Part shown: in pieces, positions 7,644 through 16,129 of the stretch
Layout: the number at the start of each line of letters is the position of its first letter
Position numbering within the stretch: the stretch's first letter is position 1
Assembly: GCA_018333075.1 (NCBI GenBank)
Contig: BORH01000009.1
Span: 62,001-126,000, forward strand
DNA: 64,000 nucleotides
Reading direction: 5' to 3'
Origin: Heyndrickxia sporothermodurans
GTDB lineage: Bacteria > Bacillota > Bacilli > Bacillales > Bacillaceae_C
The notes under the pieces: generated by a model
What the model was told of the DNA's origin: nothing
What the model saw: the letters and a program-made list of their open reading frames with translations, nothing else
Database searches by the model: none
Translations under genes and position numbers: made by a program

Positions 7644-8930
7644 TTATGCTACAACTTCACGCTTATTTTCAAACTGCTTATATTGTTCTTCGTCCATAAT
7701 TTTCTTCAATATCTGAATCGATTTCCACACTTCTGAGTATGAATTATATAGAGCAACAGGTGCTAGACGAATCCCGTTTGGTGATCGAAAGTCTGGGATC
7801 ACACCATTTACTTTGAGCGCCTTACAAATTCTCGCTGCCTCCTTATGCTCTAAATAAATATGACCTCCACGTCGTAAATCATCTAATGGATTCCCAATTG
7901 TAAATCCCCTATCCTTTAATTCATGCTCAATCAAATCCATCATATAGCGAGTAATTTTCAAGGATTTTATTCTAAGCTGCTCAATCCCTGCTTCATTAAA
8001 CAATTCAAGTGATCCAATTAAGGGAGCTAAACTCAAAATATGTGGAGTACCAAGTTGATAGGCTCCTGCATCTTCTGCTGGTGTAAGGACATGTTCCATA
8101 TCAAATTGTTTATCTTTTCGGGAGCTAAACCATCCCGCTAGCCCAGGTGAACGTCCGAGATGTTTCTTATTAACGTATAAACCACCAACAGAGCCTGGTC
8201 CACTATTTAAATATTTATAATTGCACCAAACAGCAAAATCTACATTCCACTCGCTAAGCTCATGCTTTATAGCCCCGATAGAATGACAAAGATCAAAGCC
8301 AATAATGATTCCACGTTTATGAGCTTCCTCTGTTAACCGCTTCATATCAAGAATTTGCCCACTTCGATATAATACACTTGGTAATAAAATGAAGGTAATT
8401 TCATCCGTCATTCCATGAATAATATCATCCTCTTCAATAAGTCTGCCATCTCGACTTTTTACTTGAACAAGATGTGTATGAGGATCAAGACCCTTTAATT
8501 CAATTTGACTTTGCAGCGCATAAATATCAGAAGGAAATGTTAATTCATCAGCAAGTATTTTTGATTTTTTTCCCTTTGGCTCATAAAACGTTGCTGCCAT
8601 TTGATGTATATTTATCGTCGTGGAACCGGTTACAATTATTTCCTCTGAAAAAGCACCAACTAAAGGAGCCAGCCAATTACTTATTTGCTCAGAAATATGG
8701 AACCATGGATATTTCCCTTCTGTCCAGCCGTCAATACCTTTATTTTTCCAGGAATCAAGCACATCTAATAACGCTTTTTCTGCTCTCCTTGATAATAGCC
8801 CTAACGAATTCCCATCTAAATAAATCGTATCCTCTTTTTTATAAAATTCCTTTTGAAAAGAGGCAAGCTTATCTTGCTGATCTAATTGACAGGCAAAGGC
8901 ATAGGATGGATCAAATTTATACTCGTTCAT
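7644..8930 (-). CDS. kynU: kynureninase
   Basis: The 428-residue PLP enzyme hydrolyses kynurenine to anthranilate and alanine. Diagnostic stretches are [15 protein letters not shown] near residue 37, [27 protein letters not shown], and the PLP-lysine region [17 protein letters not shown], with the Schiff-base lysine in NYKYLN. The length is normal. The ATG follows GGAGG. A hotdog thioesterase gene precedes it by 24 bases on the same strand and is probably cotranscribed. Tryptophan dioxygenase and kynurenine formamidase are not in this window, so the complete kynurenine pathway cannot be confirmed here. Confidence 0.95.
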   Translation of the reverse strand: MNEYKFDPSYAFACQLDQQDKLASFQKEFYKKEDTIYLDGNSLGLLSRRAEKALLDVLDSWKNKGIDGWTEGKYPWFHISEQISNWLAPLVGAFSEEIIVTGSTTINIHQMAATFYEPKGKKSKILADELTFPSDIYALQSQIELKGLDPHTHLVQVKSRDGRLIEEDDIIHGMTDEITFILLPSVLYRSGQILDMKRLTEEAHKRGIIIGFDLCHSIGAIKHELSEWNVDFAVWCNYKYLNSGPGSVGGLYVNKKHLGRSPGLAGWFSSRKDKQFDMEHVLTPAEDAGAYQLGTPHILSLAPLIGSLELFNEAGIEQLRIKSLKITRYMMDLIEHELKDRGFTIGNPLDDLRRGGHIYLEHKEAARICKALKVNGVIPDFRSPNGIRLAPVALYNSYSEVWKSIQILKKIMDEEQYKQFENKREVVA

Positions 8931-8954
8931 TAAGAAAATCCTCCAATAAATATA

Positions 8955-9440
8955 TCAATCTTTTTTTATAAAGGTACTTGGCATGACAACAGCAACTACT
9001 TCTCCACGAGCGCAAAGCTGGTCATTTGCGTATAACTCGGTTTCTACCTTCCACTTTTTCGGATGAATTTCATGAATGGTTCCAATCGCCTTTAACGGTG
9101 TTCCATGTGGTGTAGGCTTTAAAAAATCAACATGTAGAGAAGCAGTGACAAAACGTGGTGGCTCGAATCCATCTCCAACCTCATGTCCATTTTTCTTATG
9201 TAATGCCAGTGCTGCTGACCCTGTTCCATGACAATCAATTAATGAGGCAATGACCCCACCATATACAAAGTCTGGAAGTGCCATATGTTCCTTTAACGGA
9301 GTATAAATTGTAACTGAATGCTCCCCTTCCCATCCAGTTCTAAAATGATGTCCTTCATCATTTAACCTGCCACATCCATAACACCATGCAAAATCATCCG
9401 GATATTCATCTTGAATCGCTTTTAAAACTTTCTCATCCAC
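8955..9440 (-). CDS. PaaI-type hotdog-fold thioesterase
   Basis: The 161-residue protein carries the hotdog core. ALPDFVYGGVIASLIDCHGTG provides the GG-x5-D segment of PaaI-like thioesterases, and the second half holds VTASLHVDFLKPTPHGTPL. An N-terminal CYGCG motif (residues 20-24) is typical of a subgroup often placed with degradation genes. The family hydrolyses acyl- or aryl-CoA esters. The substrate is unknown; the position upstream of kynU hints at aromatic CoA metabolism, but this is inference. Confidence 0.8.
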   Translation of the reverse strand: MDEKVLKAIQDEYPDDFAWCYGCGRLNDEGHHFRTGWEGEHSVTIYTPLKEHMALPDFVYGGVIASLIDCHGTGSAALALHKKNGHEVGDGFEPPRFVTASLHVDFLKPTPHGTPLKAIGTIHEIHPKKWKVETELYANDQLCARGEVVAVVMPSTFIKKD

Positions 9441-9724
9441 TTTTACCCCTCCCTTTTCAGAATATTATATCATATCAAAAAAAGATAAGAGTAACTCAAT
9501 CATTGCTTAAGGCTTGATGACTAAACCTAAAAATTTTTTAAATTTTTGTTTTATTCTCTAATTAAAACGGGTATATAAATATGTAACTCATTTAACTAAT
9601 TATCTTAAAATAATTTTTGGATATATATAAAATATAGAAAACGCTCATTGTTTTATGATATAATTATTTTTCGATAATAATAAAAATTTAAATTATTATA
9701 TTGTAATAATATGGAGGTATTTAA

Positions 9725-11218
9725 ATGTCAGATTCAAATAGACAGAAAATTTTGCAAAGCGTCCCTCAAAGAGGATTTTTTGGACATCCTAAAGGATTAT
9801 TTACTCTTTTCTTTACAGAATTCTGGGAACGTTTCTCTTATTATGGAATGAGAGCAATCCTTGTTTACTATATGTATTATGAAGTATCGAAAGGGGGATT
9901 AGGACTTGATGAGCCTACAGCTCTAGCTATTATGTCAATTTACGGATCGTTAGTATATATGTCTGGTATTATTGGCGGTTGGATGGCTGATAGGCTGTTA
10001 GGCACCTCTAAAGCTATCTTTTTCGGTGGAATATTGATCATGCTAGGCCATATTGCTTTATCTGTCCCCGGAAATGTCACAATGTTCTTTATATCTATGG
10101 TATTAATTGTCCTCGGTACAGGATTATTAAAGCCAAACGTTTCGAGCGTAGTCGGTGAAATTTATAGTGAGGAAGATAATCGACGTGATGCAGGGTTCAG
10201 TATTTTTTATATGGGAATTAATCTAGGTGGGTTCATTGCCCCTTTAACTGCTGGAACAATCGGGATGAATATTAATTTTCATTTAGGCTTTGCGTTAGCT
10301 GCTATTGGTATGTTTATTGGTTTACTCATTTTCATCATTACTAAGAAAAAAAATCTCGGTCTCGCCGGTACAATGATAGCGAACCCACTGTCACCTTCGG
10401 AAAAGAGAAAGATTTTCAAATTCATCGGTTTGGGTGCCGTTATCATCGCAATCGCATGTGTAATAACAATTGCTTATGGAATTCTTACTATTAAAAGTTT
10501 GATCACATTAATTGGAATCTTAGGCTTCGTCATTCCTACCATCTATTTTATTGTTATGTATCGTAGTCCCAAAACTTCAAAAGTCGAGCGATCACGTATT
10601 ATAGCATATATACCGTTATTTATTGCTTCTGTAATGTTTTGGGCAATACAAGAACAAGGTTCCACCATTCTTGCTAATTATGCGGACAAGCGGACACAAT
10701 TATACTTTGCAGGCATTCATATTTCACCAGCTTGGTTCCAATCGTTAAACCCGTTATTTATTATTATTTTTTCACCTGTATTTGCTTGGATATGGGTAAA
10801 ACTAGGAAATCGTCAGCCATCCATTCCTAAAAAATTCTCTTTAGGTTTATTATTCGCTGGTTTATCATTCATTATTATTCTTTTACCAGCCTATTTCGGT
10901 GGAACTAATTCATTAGTAAATCCATTATGGCTTGTATTTAGTTACTTTGTCGTCGTAATTGGTGAGCTATGCTTATCACCTGTAGGACTTTCAGCTACTA
11001 CTAAGTTAGCGCCTGCAGCCTTTTCAGCACAAACCATGAGCTTATGGTTCCTATCAAATGCTGCAGCACAAGCTCTAAATGCACAGATTGTAAAGTTTTA
11101 TACACCTGAAACAGAAATGGTTTATTTTGGAGTAATCGGTGGTGCTTCAATTGTCCTAGGTATCATCCTACTTATTATTTCACCGATTATCCAACGATTT
11201 ATGAAAGGCGTTCGTTAA
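9725..11218 (+). CDS. dtpT: POT/PTR-family di- and tripeptide:proton symporter
   Basis: At 497 residues with 12-14 membrane segments, it shows the POT signature at the N-terminus (TEFWERFSYYGMRAILVYYMYY, residues 29-50, containing the ExxER-like motif) and the second signature GINLGGFIAPLTAGTIG near residue 160. It imports small peptides with protons. The ATG follows ATGGAGG. It is preceded by about 285 AT-rich bases with a TATAAT at 9659 but no clear -35, and followed by a strong terminator, so it is a single-gene unit. Confidence 0.92.
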   Translation: MSDSNRQKILQSVPQRGFFGHPKGLFTLFFTEFWERFSYYGMRAILVYYMYYEVSKGGLGLDEPTALAIMSIYGSLVYMSGIIGGWMADRLLGTSKAIFFGGILIMLGHIALSVPGNVTMFFISMVLIVLGTGLLKPNVSSVVGEIYSEEDNRRDAGFSIFYMGINLGGFIAPLTAGTIGMNINFHLGFALAAIGMFIGLLIFIITKKKNLGLAGTMIANPLSPSEKRKIFKFIGLGAVIIAIACVITIAYGILTIKSLITLIGILGFVIPTIYFIVMYRSPKTSKVERSRIIAYIPLFIASVMFWAIQEQGSTILANYADKRTQLYFAGIHISPAWFQSLNPLFIIIFSPVFAWIWVKLGNRQPSIPKKFSLGLLFAGLSFIIILLPAYFGGTNSLVNPLWLVFSYFVVVIGELCLSPVGLSATTKLAPAAFSAQTMSLWFLSNAAAQALNAQIVKFYTPETEMVYFGVIGGASIVLGIILLIISPIIQRFMKGVR

Positions 11219-11241
11219 AAGTAAATAATTATTTAATCTTT

Positions 11242-11270
11242 AAAGACGAGAGCATTATCTCTCGTCTTTT
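11242..11270 (+). terminator. terminator after the peptide transporter
   Basis: AAAGACGAGAG pairs with CTCTCGTCTTT around a six-base loop, followed by TATTATT. Confidence 0.88.
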
Positions 11271-11375
11271 ATTATTAAAATTATCATAATTCATCAAAAA
11301 TAAAGGAGATGTTTTAAATAATGACGAAATGAATGAAGGGAATTATTAAATAAAGCTACAAAAAGGAGAATCAAG

Positions 11376-12392
11376 ATGAGTGATAAAGCCATTCATGTAT
11401 ATAGAGGAGATTTTATTGAAAGTACTCATGATATTCATGCAGCAGTGACCGATACTAATGGGAATCTACTGTATTACTATGGAAATCCTATGCGAGCTAC
11501 TTTTGCTCGATCTTCGATGAAGCCATTTCAAACTATTCCAGTCGTCGAATCTGGAGCAATAGAAAGATTTGGATTCACAGAAAAGGATATCTCCTTATTT
11601 TGTGCTAGTCATAGTGGCGAACCTTTTCATCGTGAAAGAGTCCAGCATATCCTCCATACAATTGGATTAAAGGAACAAGACCTTCAATGTGGGACTCATA
11701 TTCCAAGAGACCTTGAAAGCTATAAGCAATTAATCAAGGAAAATAAAGAGCTCAATGCAATATATAGTAACTGTTCAGGCAAACATTCAGGAATGCTTGC
11801 CACTTGTGTTCATATGAATGAGGAGATTAAAACTTATCGAAACAAAGAACACCCTCACCAAATAAGAATTTTAAATTCTATTTCAACTATTTGCAGTTTC
11901 CCTGTAGAAAAAATGGCACTCTCTGTAGATGGCTGTGGAGTTCCTGTCCATCAGCTTCCACTTCAAAATTTAGCCATTGGATTTGCAAGGCTTGCAAAAT
12001 CGGAAAATTGGCATACAAGTGAAACGATAAGAAAAACAAGTTTGGCGAAAATTGCTGAATCAATGGCAAAGTATCCTGAAATGGTAGCTGGAACCAATCG
12101 TTTTGATACTGATTTAATGAAAGAATTTCAAGGAAGATTGGTAGCAAAGGGTGGTGCAGAGGGAGTACAATGCATTGGCGATCGTGAGAGTGGTATTGGA
12201 ATTGCGCTAAAGGTGGAAGATGGAAATGCTAGAGGTGCTAGTGTAGCTGCTTTGCATATTTTGCGAGAGCTAAACATAGGAACTGAAGATGTATATTCTA
12301 AGCTGCAAAACTATGAAGTAGCACCTGTCTTGAATTCAAGACAGGAGAAAATCGGAAAAATTGTTTCAGCATTTACATTACATAAGAGCTAG
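11376..12392 (+). CDS. L-asparaginase II family (thermolabile, Rhizobium-type)
   Basis: The 338-residue protein matches the asparaginase II family (PF06089 type) rather than the E. coli AnsA/AnsB fold. It shows RSSMKPFQTIPVVESGA near residue 46, FCASHSGEPFHRERV near 82, YSNCSGKHSGMLATCVHM near 130 and SVDGCGVPVHQLPL near 182. The CSGKHSG segment, including its Ser and Lys residues, is the active-site region. It would hydrolyse asparagine to aspartate and ammonia in the cytosol. The ATG follows AAAAAGGAGAA. An Hsp20 fragment follows immediately in the same frame after the stop. Confidence 0.88.
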   Translation: MSDKAIHVYRGDFIESTHDIHAAVTDTNGNLLYYYGNPMRATFARSSMKPFQTIPVVESGAIERFGFTEKDISLFCASHSGEPFHRERVQHILHTIGLKEQDLQCGTHIPRDLESYKQLIKENKELNAIYSNCSGKHSGMLATCVHMNEEIKTYRNKEHPHQIRILNSISTICSFPVEKMALSVDGCGVPVHQLPLQNLAIGFARLAKSENWHTSETIRKTSLAKIAESMAKYPEMVAGTNRFDTDLMKEFQGRLVAKGGAEGVQCIGDRESGIGIALKVEDGNARGASVAALHILRELNIGTEDVYSKLQNYEVAPVLNSRQEKIGKIVSAFTLHKS

Positions 12393-12395
12393 GTC

Positions 12396-12611
12396 ATGCA
12401 TAGAAAAGAACACTATGTTGGAAGGTTCCATCGCTTCATTACTCTTCCAAGTCCAGTATCAAACGAAGATGTACAAGCATATTATAAAAATGGAGTTCTA
12501 GAAGTTAGAATGCCGAAACTGGTTAAAAACGACAAAAAGAATTTCATTAAACTAATAAAAGAAGCCGGGAAATTTATTCCCGACTTCCCTTTTTTAATGG
12601 CAAACGAATGA
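12396..12611 (+). pseudogene. C-terminal fragment of an Hsp20/alpha-crystallin heat-shock protein
   Basis: The first 50 codons encode the second half of an alpha-crystallin domain: YVGRFHRFITLPSPVSNEDV followed by the hallmark YKNGVLEVRMPKL. The N-terminal arm and the first strands are missing, because the asparaginase stop lies only three bases before the first ATG, in the same frame. There is no ribosome binding site at that ATG. The frame then runs through the terminator stem into the convergent scoB gene, so its last 20 codons are not natural. It is best read as a remnant left by a deletion or rearrangement. Confidence 0.8.
12561..12596. terminator. bidirectional terminator
   Basis: GAAGCCGGGAA pairs with TTCCCGACTTC (one mismatch), followed by a T run on the plus strand and TTTTATT on the minus strand. 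It ends both the asparaginase/Hsp20 side and the sco operon. Confidence 0.88.
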
Positions 12612-13244
12612 TTCATGTATGGTAAATTCAGCTTCTGTGCTCGCTTTCACTTCATCCAATGTAACGCCATCCTGTAATTCGACTAATTCCATTCCTCGTT
12701 TAGAAAATCGGAAAACAGCGAGATCGGTTATTAAACAGTCGACAACTCCTTTTCCTGTTAACGGAAGTGTGCATGTTTTCTTTACTTTTGATTCACCATA
12801 CTTATTCATATGATCCATAATCACGACAATGCGTTTAGCCCCTTGCACAAGATCCATAGCTCCACCCATACCTTTAACCATTTTTCCTGGAATCATCCAA
12901 TTGGCTAGATCTCCAGTTTCAGAAACCTCCATTCCTCCTAGAATGGCAAGATCAATATGTCCGCCACGAATCATTGCAAAGGATTCTGCACTATCAAAAA
13001 AGGAAGCTCCCGTTTTTGCTGTAACAGTTTCTTTACCCGCATTGATTAGATCAGGATCGACAAGATCAGGATGGGGATAGTTTCCAATCCCGAGTAAGCC
13101 ATTTTCGGATTGGAGCATGACATTGAAATCACTTGGAATCATATTTGCAATTAATGTTGGCATTCCAATTCCTAAATTCACACACATGCCATCTTCAATT
13201 TCTTTCACTGCCCGCTGCAGAATCTTTTCTCTTCTATTACTCAT
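12594..13244 (-). CDS. scoB: 3-oxoacid CoA-transferase subunit B
   Basis: This 216-residue beta subunit has [18 protein letters not shown] near residue 20 and the catalytic glutamate in [11 protein letters not shown] near 50. [14 protein letters not shown] and [14 protein letters not shown] further support the assignment. With ScoA it moves CoA from succinyl-CoA to acetoacetate, giving acetoacetyl-CoA for thiolysis. It starts 15 bases after scoA and ends inside a shared terminator. The order GntP permease-scoA-scoB matches B. subtilis yxjC-scoA-scoB. Confidence 0.95.
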   Translation of the reverse strand: MSNRREKILQRAVKEIEDGMCVNLGIGMPTLIANMIPSDFNVMLQSENGLLGIGNYPHPDLVDPDLINAGKETVTAKTGASFFDSAESFAMIRGGHIDLAILGGMEVSETGDLANWMIPGKMVKGMGGAMDLVQGAKRIVVIMDHMNKYGESKVKKTCTLPLTGKGVVDCLITDLAVFRFSKRGMELVELQDGVTLDEVKASTEAEFTIHESFVCH

Positions 13245-13259
13245 CCTATTCCCTCCCAG

Positions 13260-13955
13260 TTATGCTTCACTAGTTGTTAGTCTTTCAATGCGCTTTTCAT
13301 AATTTTTCCCAACAAAGACATGCTGAACATAGATGCCTGGAGTATGAATTTCATCTGGATCTAGCTCTCCGATTCCTACAAGTTCCTCAACTTCGGCAAT
13401 TGTAATTTTTCCTGCAGTTGCGGCAATTGGATTGAAGTTACGAGCTGTTTTTTTAAATACTAAATTTCCAAACGGATCTGCCTTCCATGCTTTTACAAAA
13501 GCAAAATCTCCAACAATGCCTTCCTCCATAATATAAGACTTACCGTTAAACTCCTTATGTTCCTTACCCTTTGCTACTTCTGTACCTACACCTGTTGCAG
13601 TGTAAAATGCAGGAATTCCCGCACCGCCAGCACGCAAACGCTCTGCTAATGTTCCTTGTGGTACAAGTTCAACTTCGAGCTCACCACTTAGAAATTGTTG
13701 TTCAAATAATTTGTTTTCTCCTACATAAGAAGAGACCATTTTTTTAATTTGCTTATTTTCTAATAAAAGACCAAGTCCCCAGTCGTCCACACCACAGTTA
13801 TTGCTAACGATCGTTAAATTTTTCGTCCCTTGTTCCCTTAGTTGGGCAATCAATTTCTCTGGAATTCCACACAATCCAAAGCCACCAACGACAATGGTAG
13901 AGCCATCATTAATAGCTGAAACTGCTTTTTCCAATGATGAAATGACCTTATCCAT
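13260..13955 (-). CDS. scoA: 3-oxoacid CoA-transferase subunit A
   Basis: The 231-residue alpha subunit shows the [16 protein letters not shown] oxyanion-hole motif near residue 25, [16 protein letters not shown], and the [20 protein letters not shown] segment. It is the partner of the next gene in ketone-body activation. It lies 58 bases after the permease gene on the same strand. Transcription most likely comes from the -24/-12 promoter upstream of the permease. Confidence 0.95.
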   Translation of the reverse strand: MDKVISSLEKAVSAINDGSTIVVGGFGLCGIPEKLIAQLREQGTKNLTIVSNNCGVDDWGLGLLLENKQIKKMVSSYVGENKLFEQQFLSGELEVELVPQGTLAERLRAGGAGIPAFYTATGVGTEVAKGKEHKEFNGKSYIMEEGIVGDFAFVKAWKADPFGNLVFKKTARNFNPIAATAGKITIAEVEELVGIGELDPDEIHTPGIYVQHVFVGKNYEKRIERLTTSEA

Positions 13956-14013
13956 TCAATCCATCTCCTATCTTATTCAAATCTATAAAAATAATTAATT
14001 TTTAGAAAAATGA

Positions 14014-15399
14014 TTATATAAACAGTGTAGCTGCAAATGCGATAATAAATACTGTCAATGTTTTTAATATAGTTAAAGCAAAAATATCTTTATATGATTG
14101 ACGATGCGTCAATCCAGTAATAGCTAGTAAGGTAATAACTGCTCCGTTGTGTGGCAATGTATCCATTCCACCAGATGCCATCGATGCGATACGGTGCAGC
14201 AGCTCAGGAGTAATTCCCATGCTTTGAGCAATTTGTAAATAGTGCTGACCCATTACTTCAAGTGCAATGGATAAACCTCCTGATGCGGATCCAGTAACAC
14301 CTGATAATACGTTTACCGCAACCGCTTCAGATACTAGTGGATTACTACTTGCATTAAATACCCAATCTTGAATGGCAGCAAATCCTGGTAAGGTCTTTAC
14401 CACATTCCCAAAGCCTACTTCTGATGCGGTATTAAAAATAGCTAATAATGAGCCCATAGCTGCTGCAGTTAAGCCAGTTGCCAAATTCATCTTTATTTTT
14501 TTTACATTTAAGAGCATAGCTGCAATAATCCCTATTGTTAGAGCAACAATTAATGACCATGAAGAAGTCACTGTACTTGCATTAGCAATATTAAATTTTT
14601 CTGCTAGAACAGAAGCATCGTACCAATGCTTTACAGACCAGCCTGTTCTGCTGAACATAAAATTTAAACCTACTACTACAACCAATGGCACGATCGAAAG
14701 CCAAAAGTTTGGCAAGCTTTTTTCATCCATTGCTTCCGGTTCATTCTTGTGTCCCGTTCCGTACCCTTCTCCTTTTGCTACCGCTTGTCTGCGACGACGC
14801 TCTAGCCAAAAAATACCTCCAACGAAAACTATAATTGATCCGATAATTCCAACAATTGGAGCCGCATACGTATCTGTTCCAAAATAATTGGTAGGAATAA
14901 TATTTTGAATTTGCGGTGTACCAGGAAGTGCATCCATTGTGTAGGTGAATGCTCCTAAAGCAATTGCACCTGGAATCAATCTTTTTGGAATATCTGCTTC
15001 TTTAAAAATAGCTGCTGCAAATGGATATACAGCAAATGCAACAACGAACAACGAAACCCCACCGTATGTCAATGCTGAACATGCGATAGCAACTGCTAAA
15101 ATCGCATGCTTGGAACCTAACGATCTAACAATGGTACGTGCAATAGAAGCAGCTGCACCACTCATTTCCATTACCTTTCCGAATATTGCCCCTAATAAGA
15201 AAATCGGAAAGAACGATTTAATATAATTTGCAGCGTTCGACATATACGTTTCCGTATAGCTTGGCAGCAAATGTCCTCCTGAAAGAATAATTGCTAGTAA
15301 TGTAACAACCGGCGCGATAATAATTACTGGGTACCCCCGATAAGCAAGAAAAATTAATAACCCGAGCGCCAAAACAATAGCTAAAATTTCAATAAACAA
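14014..15399 (-). CDS. GntP-family permease, probably for 3-hydroxybutyrate/acetoacetate or short-chain acids
   Basis: The 461-residue protein has about 12 membrane segments and GntP-type features. These include an N-terminal VIIIAPVVTLLAIILSGG, KVMEMSGAAASIARTIVRSLG near residue 78, and a central soluble loop rich in Lys and Arg (YGTGHKNEP). SGGMDTLPHNGAVITLL lies near the C-terminus. GntP permeases are proton symporters for organic acids. Linkage to scoAB points to ketone bodies or butyrate-type acids, as for B. subtilis YxjC. A leader of roughly 335 bases separates it from its sigma-54 promoter and contains a cre site. Confidence 0.88.
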   Translation of the reverse strand: MFIEILAIVLALGLLIFLAYRGYPVIIIAPVVTLLAIILSGGHLLPSYTETYMSNAANYIKSFFPIFLLGAIFGKVMEMSGAAASIARTIVRSLGSKHAILAVAIACSALTYGGVSLFVVAFAVYPFAAAIFKEADIPKRLIPGAIALGAFTYTMDALPGTPQIQNIIPTNYFGTDTYAAPIVGIIGSIIVFVGGIFWLERRRRQAVAKGEGYGTGHKNEPEAMDEKSLPNFWLSIVPLVVVVGLNFMFSRTGWSVKHWYDASVLAEKFNIANASTVTSSWSLIVALTIGIIAAMLLNVKKIKMNLATGLTAAAMGSLLAIFNTASEVGFGNVVKTLPGFAAIQDWVFNASSNPLVSEAVAVNVLSGVTGSASGGLSIALEVMGQHYLQIAQSMGITPELLHRIASMASGGMDTLPHNGAVITLLAITGLTHRQSYKDIFALTILKTLTVFIIAFAATLFI

Positions 15400-15673
15400 A
15401 TAAATTCCCCCTTATTCTTTGCAACTAGTACACGTTCAAAAAGGCTTCTAAAAAGTTTGAGAAAGTGCCCAGGCGCTTCTTTAAATAATCTATTCTTAAG
15501 AAGCCAGTGCATATGAATCAAGTCTAGTATTTTAGTCATTACCACTAGAATAAGCTTTCCAAAATTTTAGAGTAGCCTTATCTACATGCTTTCAACCTCT
15601 CCCCAGAATAGATAGCATGTAGTCACTGGATACTCCTAATCTATAAAAATAGATACTAGATTCTCCTTCTCCT

Positions 15674-15688
15674 AGTAAACGGTTTCAA
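15674..15688 (-). promoter_or_regulatory. cre site (CcpA) in the sco operon leader
   Basis: Read on the minus strand, TTGAAACCGTTTACT fits every defined position of WTGNAANCGNWNNCW. It lies about 50-60 bases downstream of the predicted start from the -24/-12 promoter, a roadblock position for catabolite repression. Confidence 0.65.
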
Positions 15689-15745
15689 TTTGTTACTGCA
15701 CTCTTTTTTTACAACCTCGACATAAGCCATGCCTTTTATTTATAT

Positions 15746-15761
15746 TGCAATTATCATGCCA
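15746..15761 (-). promoter_or_regulatory. sigma-54 (-24/-12) promoter of the permease-scoAB operon
   Basis: The minus strand reads TGGCATGATAATTGCA, matching TGGCACG-N4-TTGCA at 11 of 12 defined positions, with GG and GC correctly spaced. A sigma-54 activator gene lies next to it. The rest of the 15400-15745 stretch shows the cre site and no reading frame I can support. Confidence 0.85.
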
Positions 15762-15854
15762 ATTTGATTTTTGTTTTATATTTTCCTGAATTGATAGTGC
15801 TCTGTTACTAAAAAAGGCACTTTATTGTAAAATAAAATCTATTTTTCGATTTAA

Positions 15855-15947
15855 ATTGTTCAGTTTTTCTAACAAAAGTCCCCACCATCATATGAAACTG
15901 TAAGGTTATCCTTACACTTCGTTCTAAATTGTTCAAATATTGTTCAG
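15855..15947. promoter_or_regulatory. candidate activator binding sites for the sigma-54 promoter
   Basis: ATTGTTCA occurs three times in the same orientation (15855, 15928, 15939). The last two are 11 bases apart, one helical turn. Between the first and second copies lies the perfect inverted repeat TGTAAGG-TTAT-CCTTACA (15899-15916). These lie about 100-190 bases upstream of the -12 element, the usual range for enhancer-binding activators. Which of the two motifs is bound is not known. Confidence 0.45.
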
Positions 15948-16129
15948 TCTCCCAATCAATAAACAAAATAAAAAAGTGTAATGGTCTGCTTACTTCAAAC
16001 AAAAAGACTGATTACACTCCATGACTATTTCATATAAAATTTTCTCTATTTCTTTAATATTAATAGTTCCTTCTACATAGCTTCTTGTCTTGAAATCCTC
16101 TACTAATAATATGGTTGGTTCCTTAACAT

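Noticed and set aside
8474-8971. 165-codon plus-strand frame opposite kynU.
   Set aside because: It is antisense to conserved kynureninase sequence, with no start signal and no family pattern.
9632-9646. cre-like sequence around GAAAACGCTCA upstream of the peptide transporter.
   Set aside because: Two of the fixed positions in the cre consensus do not match, so it is no better than chance in AT-rich DNA.
14372-14887. Long plus-strand open frame inside the GntP permease gene.
   Set aside because: It is a shadow of the minus-strand gene, which has clear family motifs; the shadow has no ribosome site and no recognisable domain.
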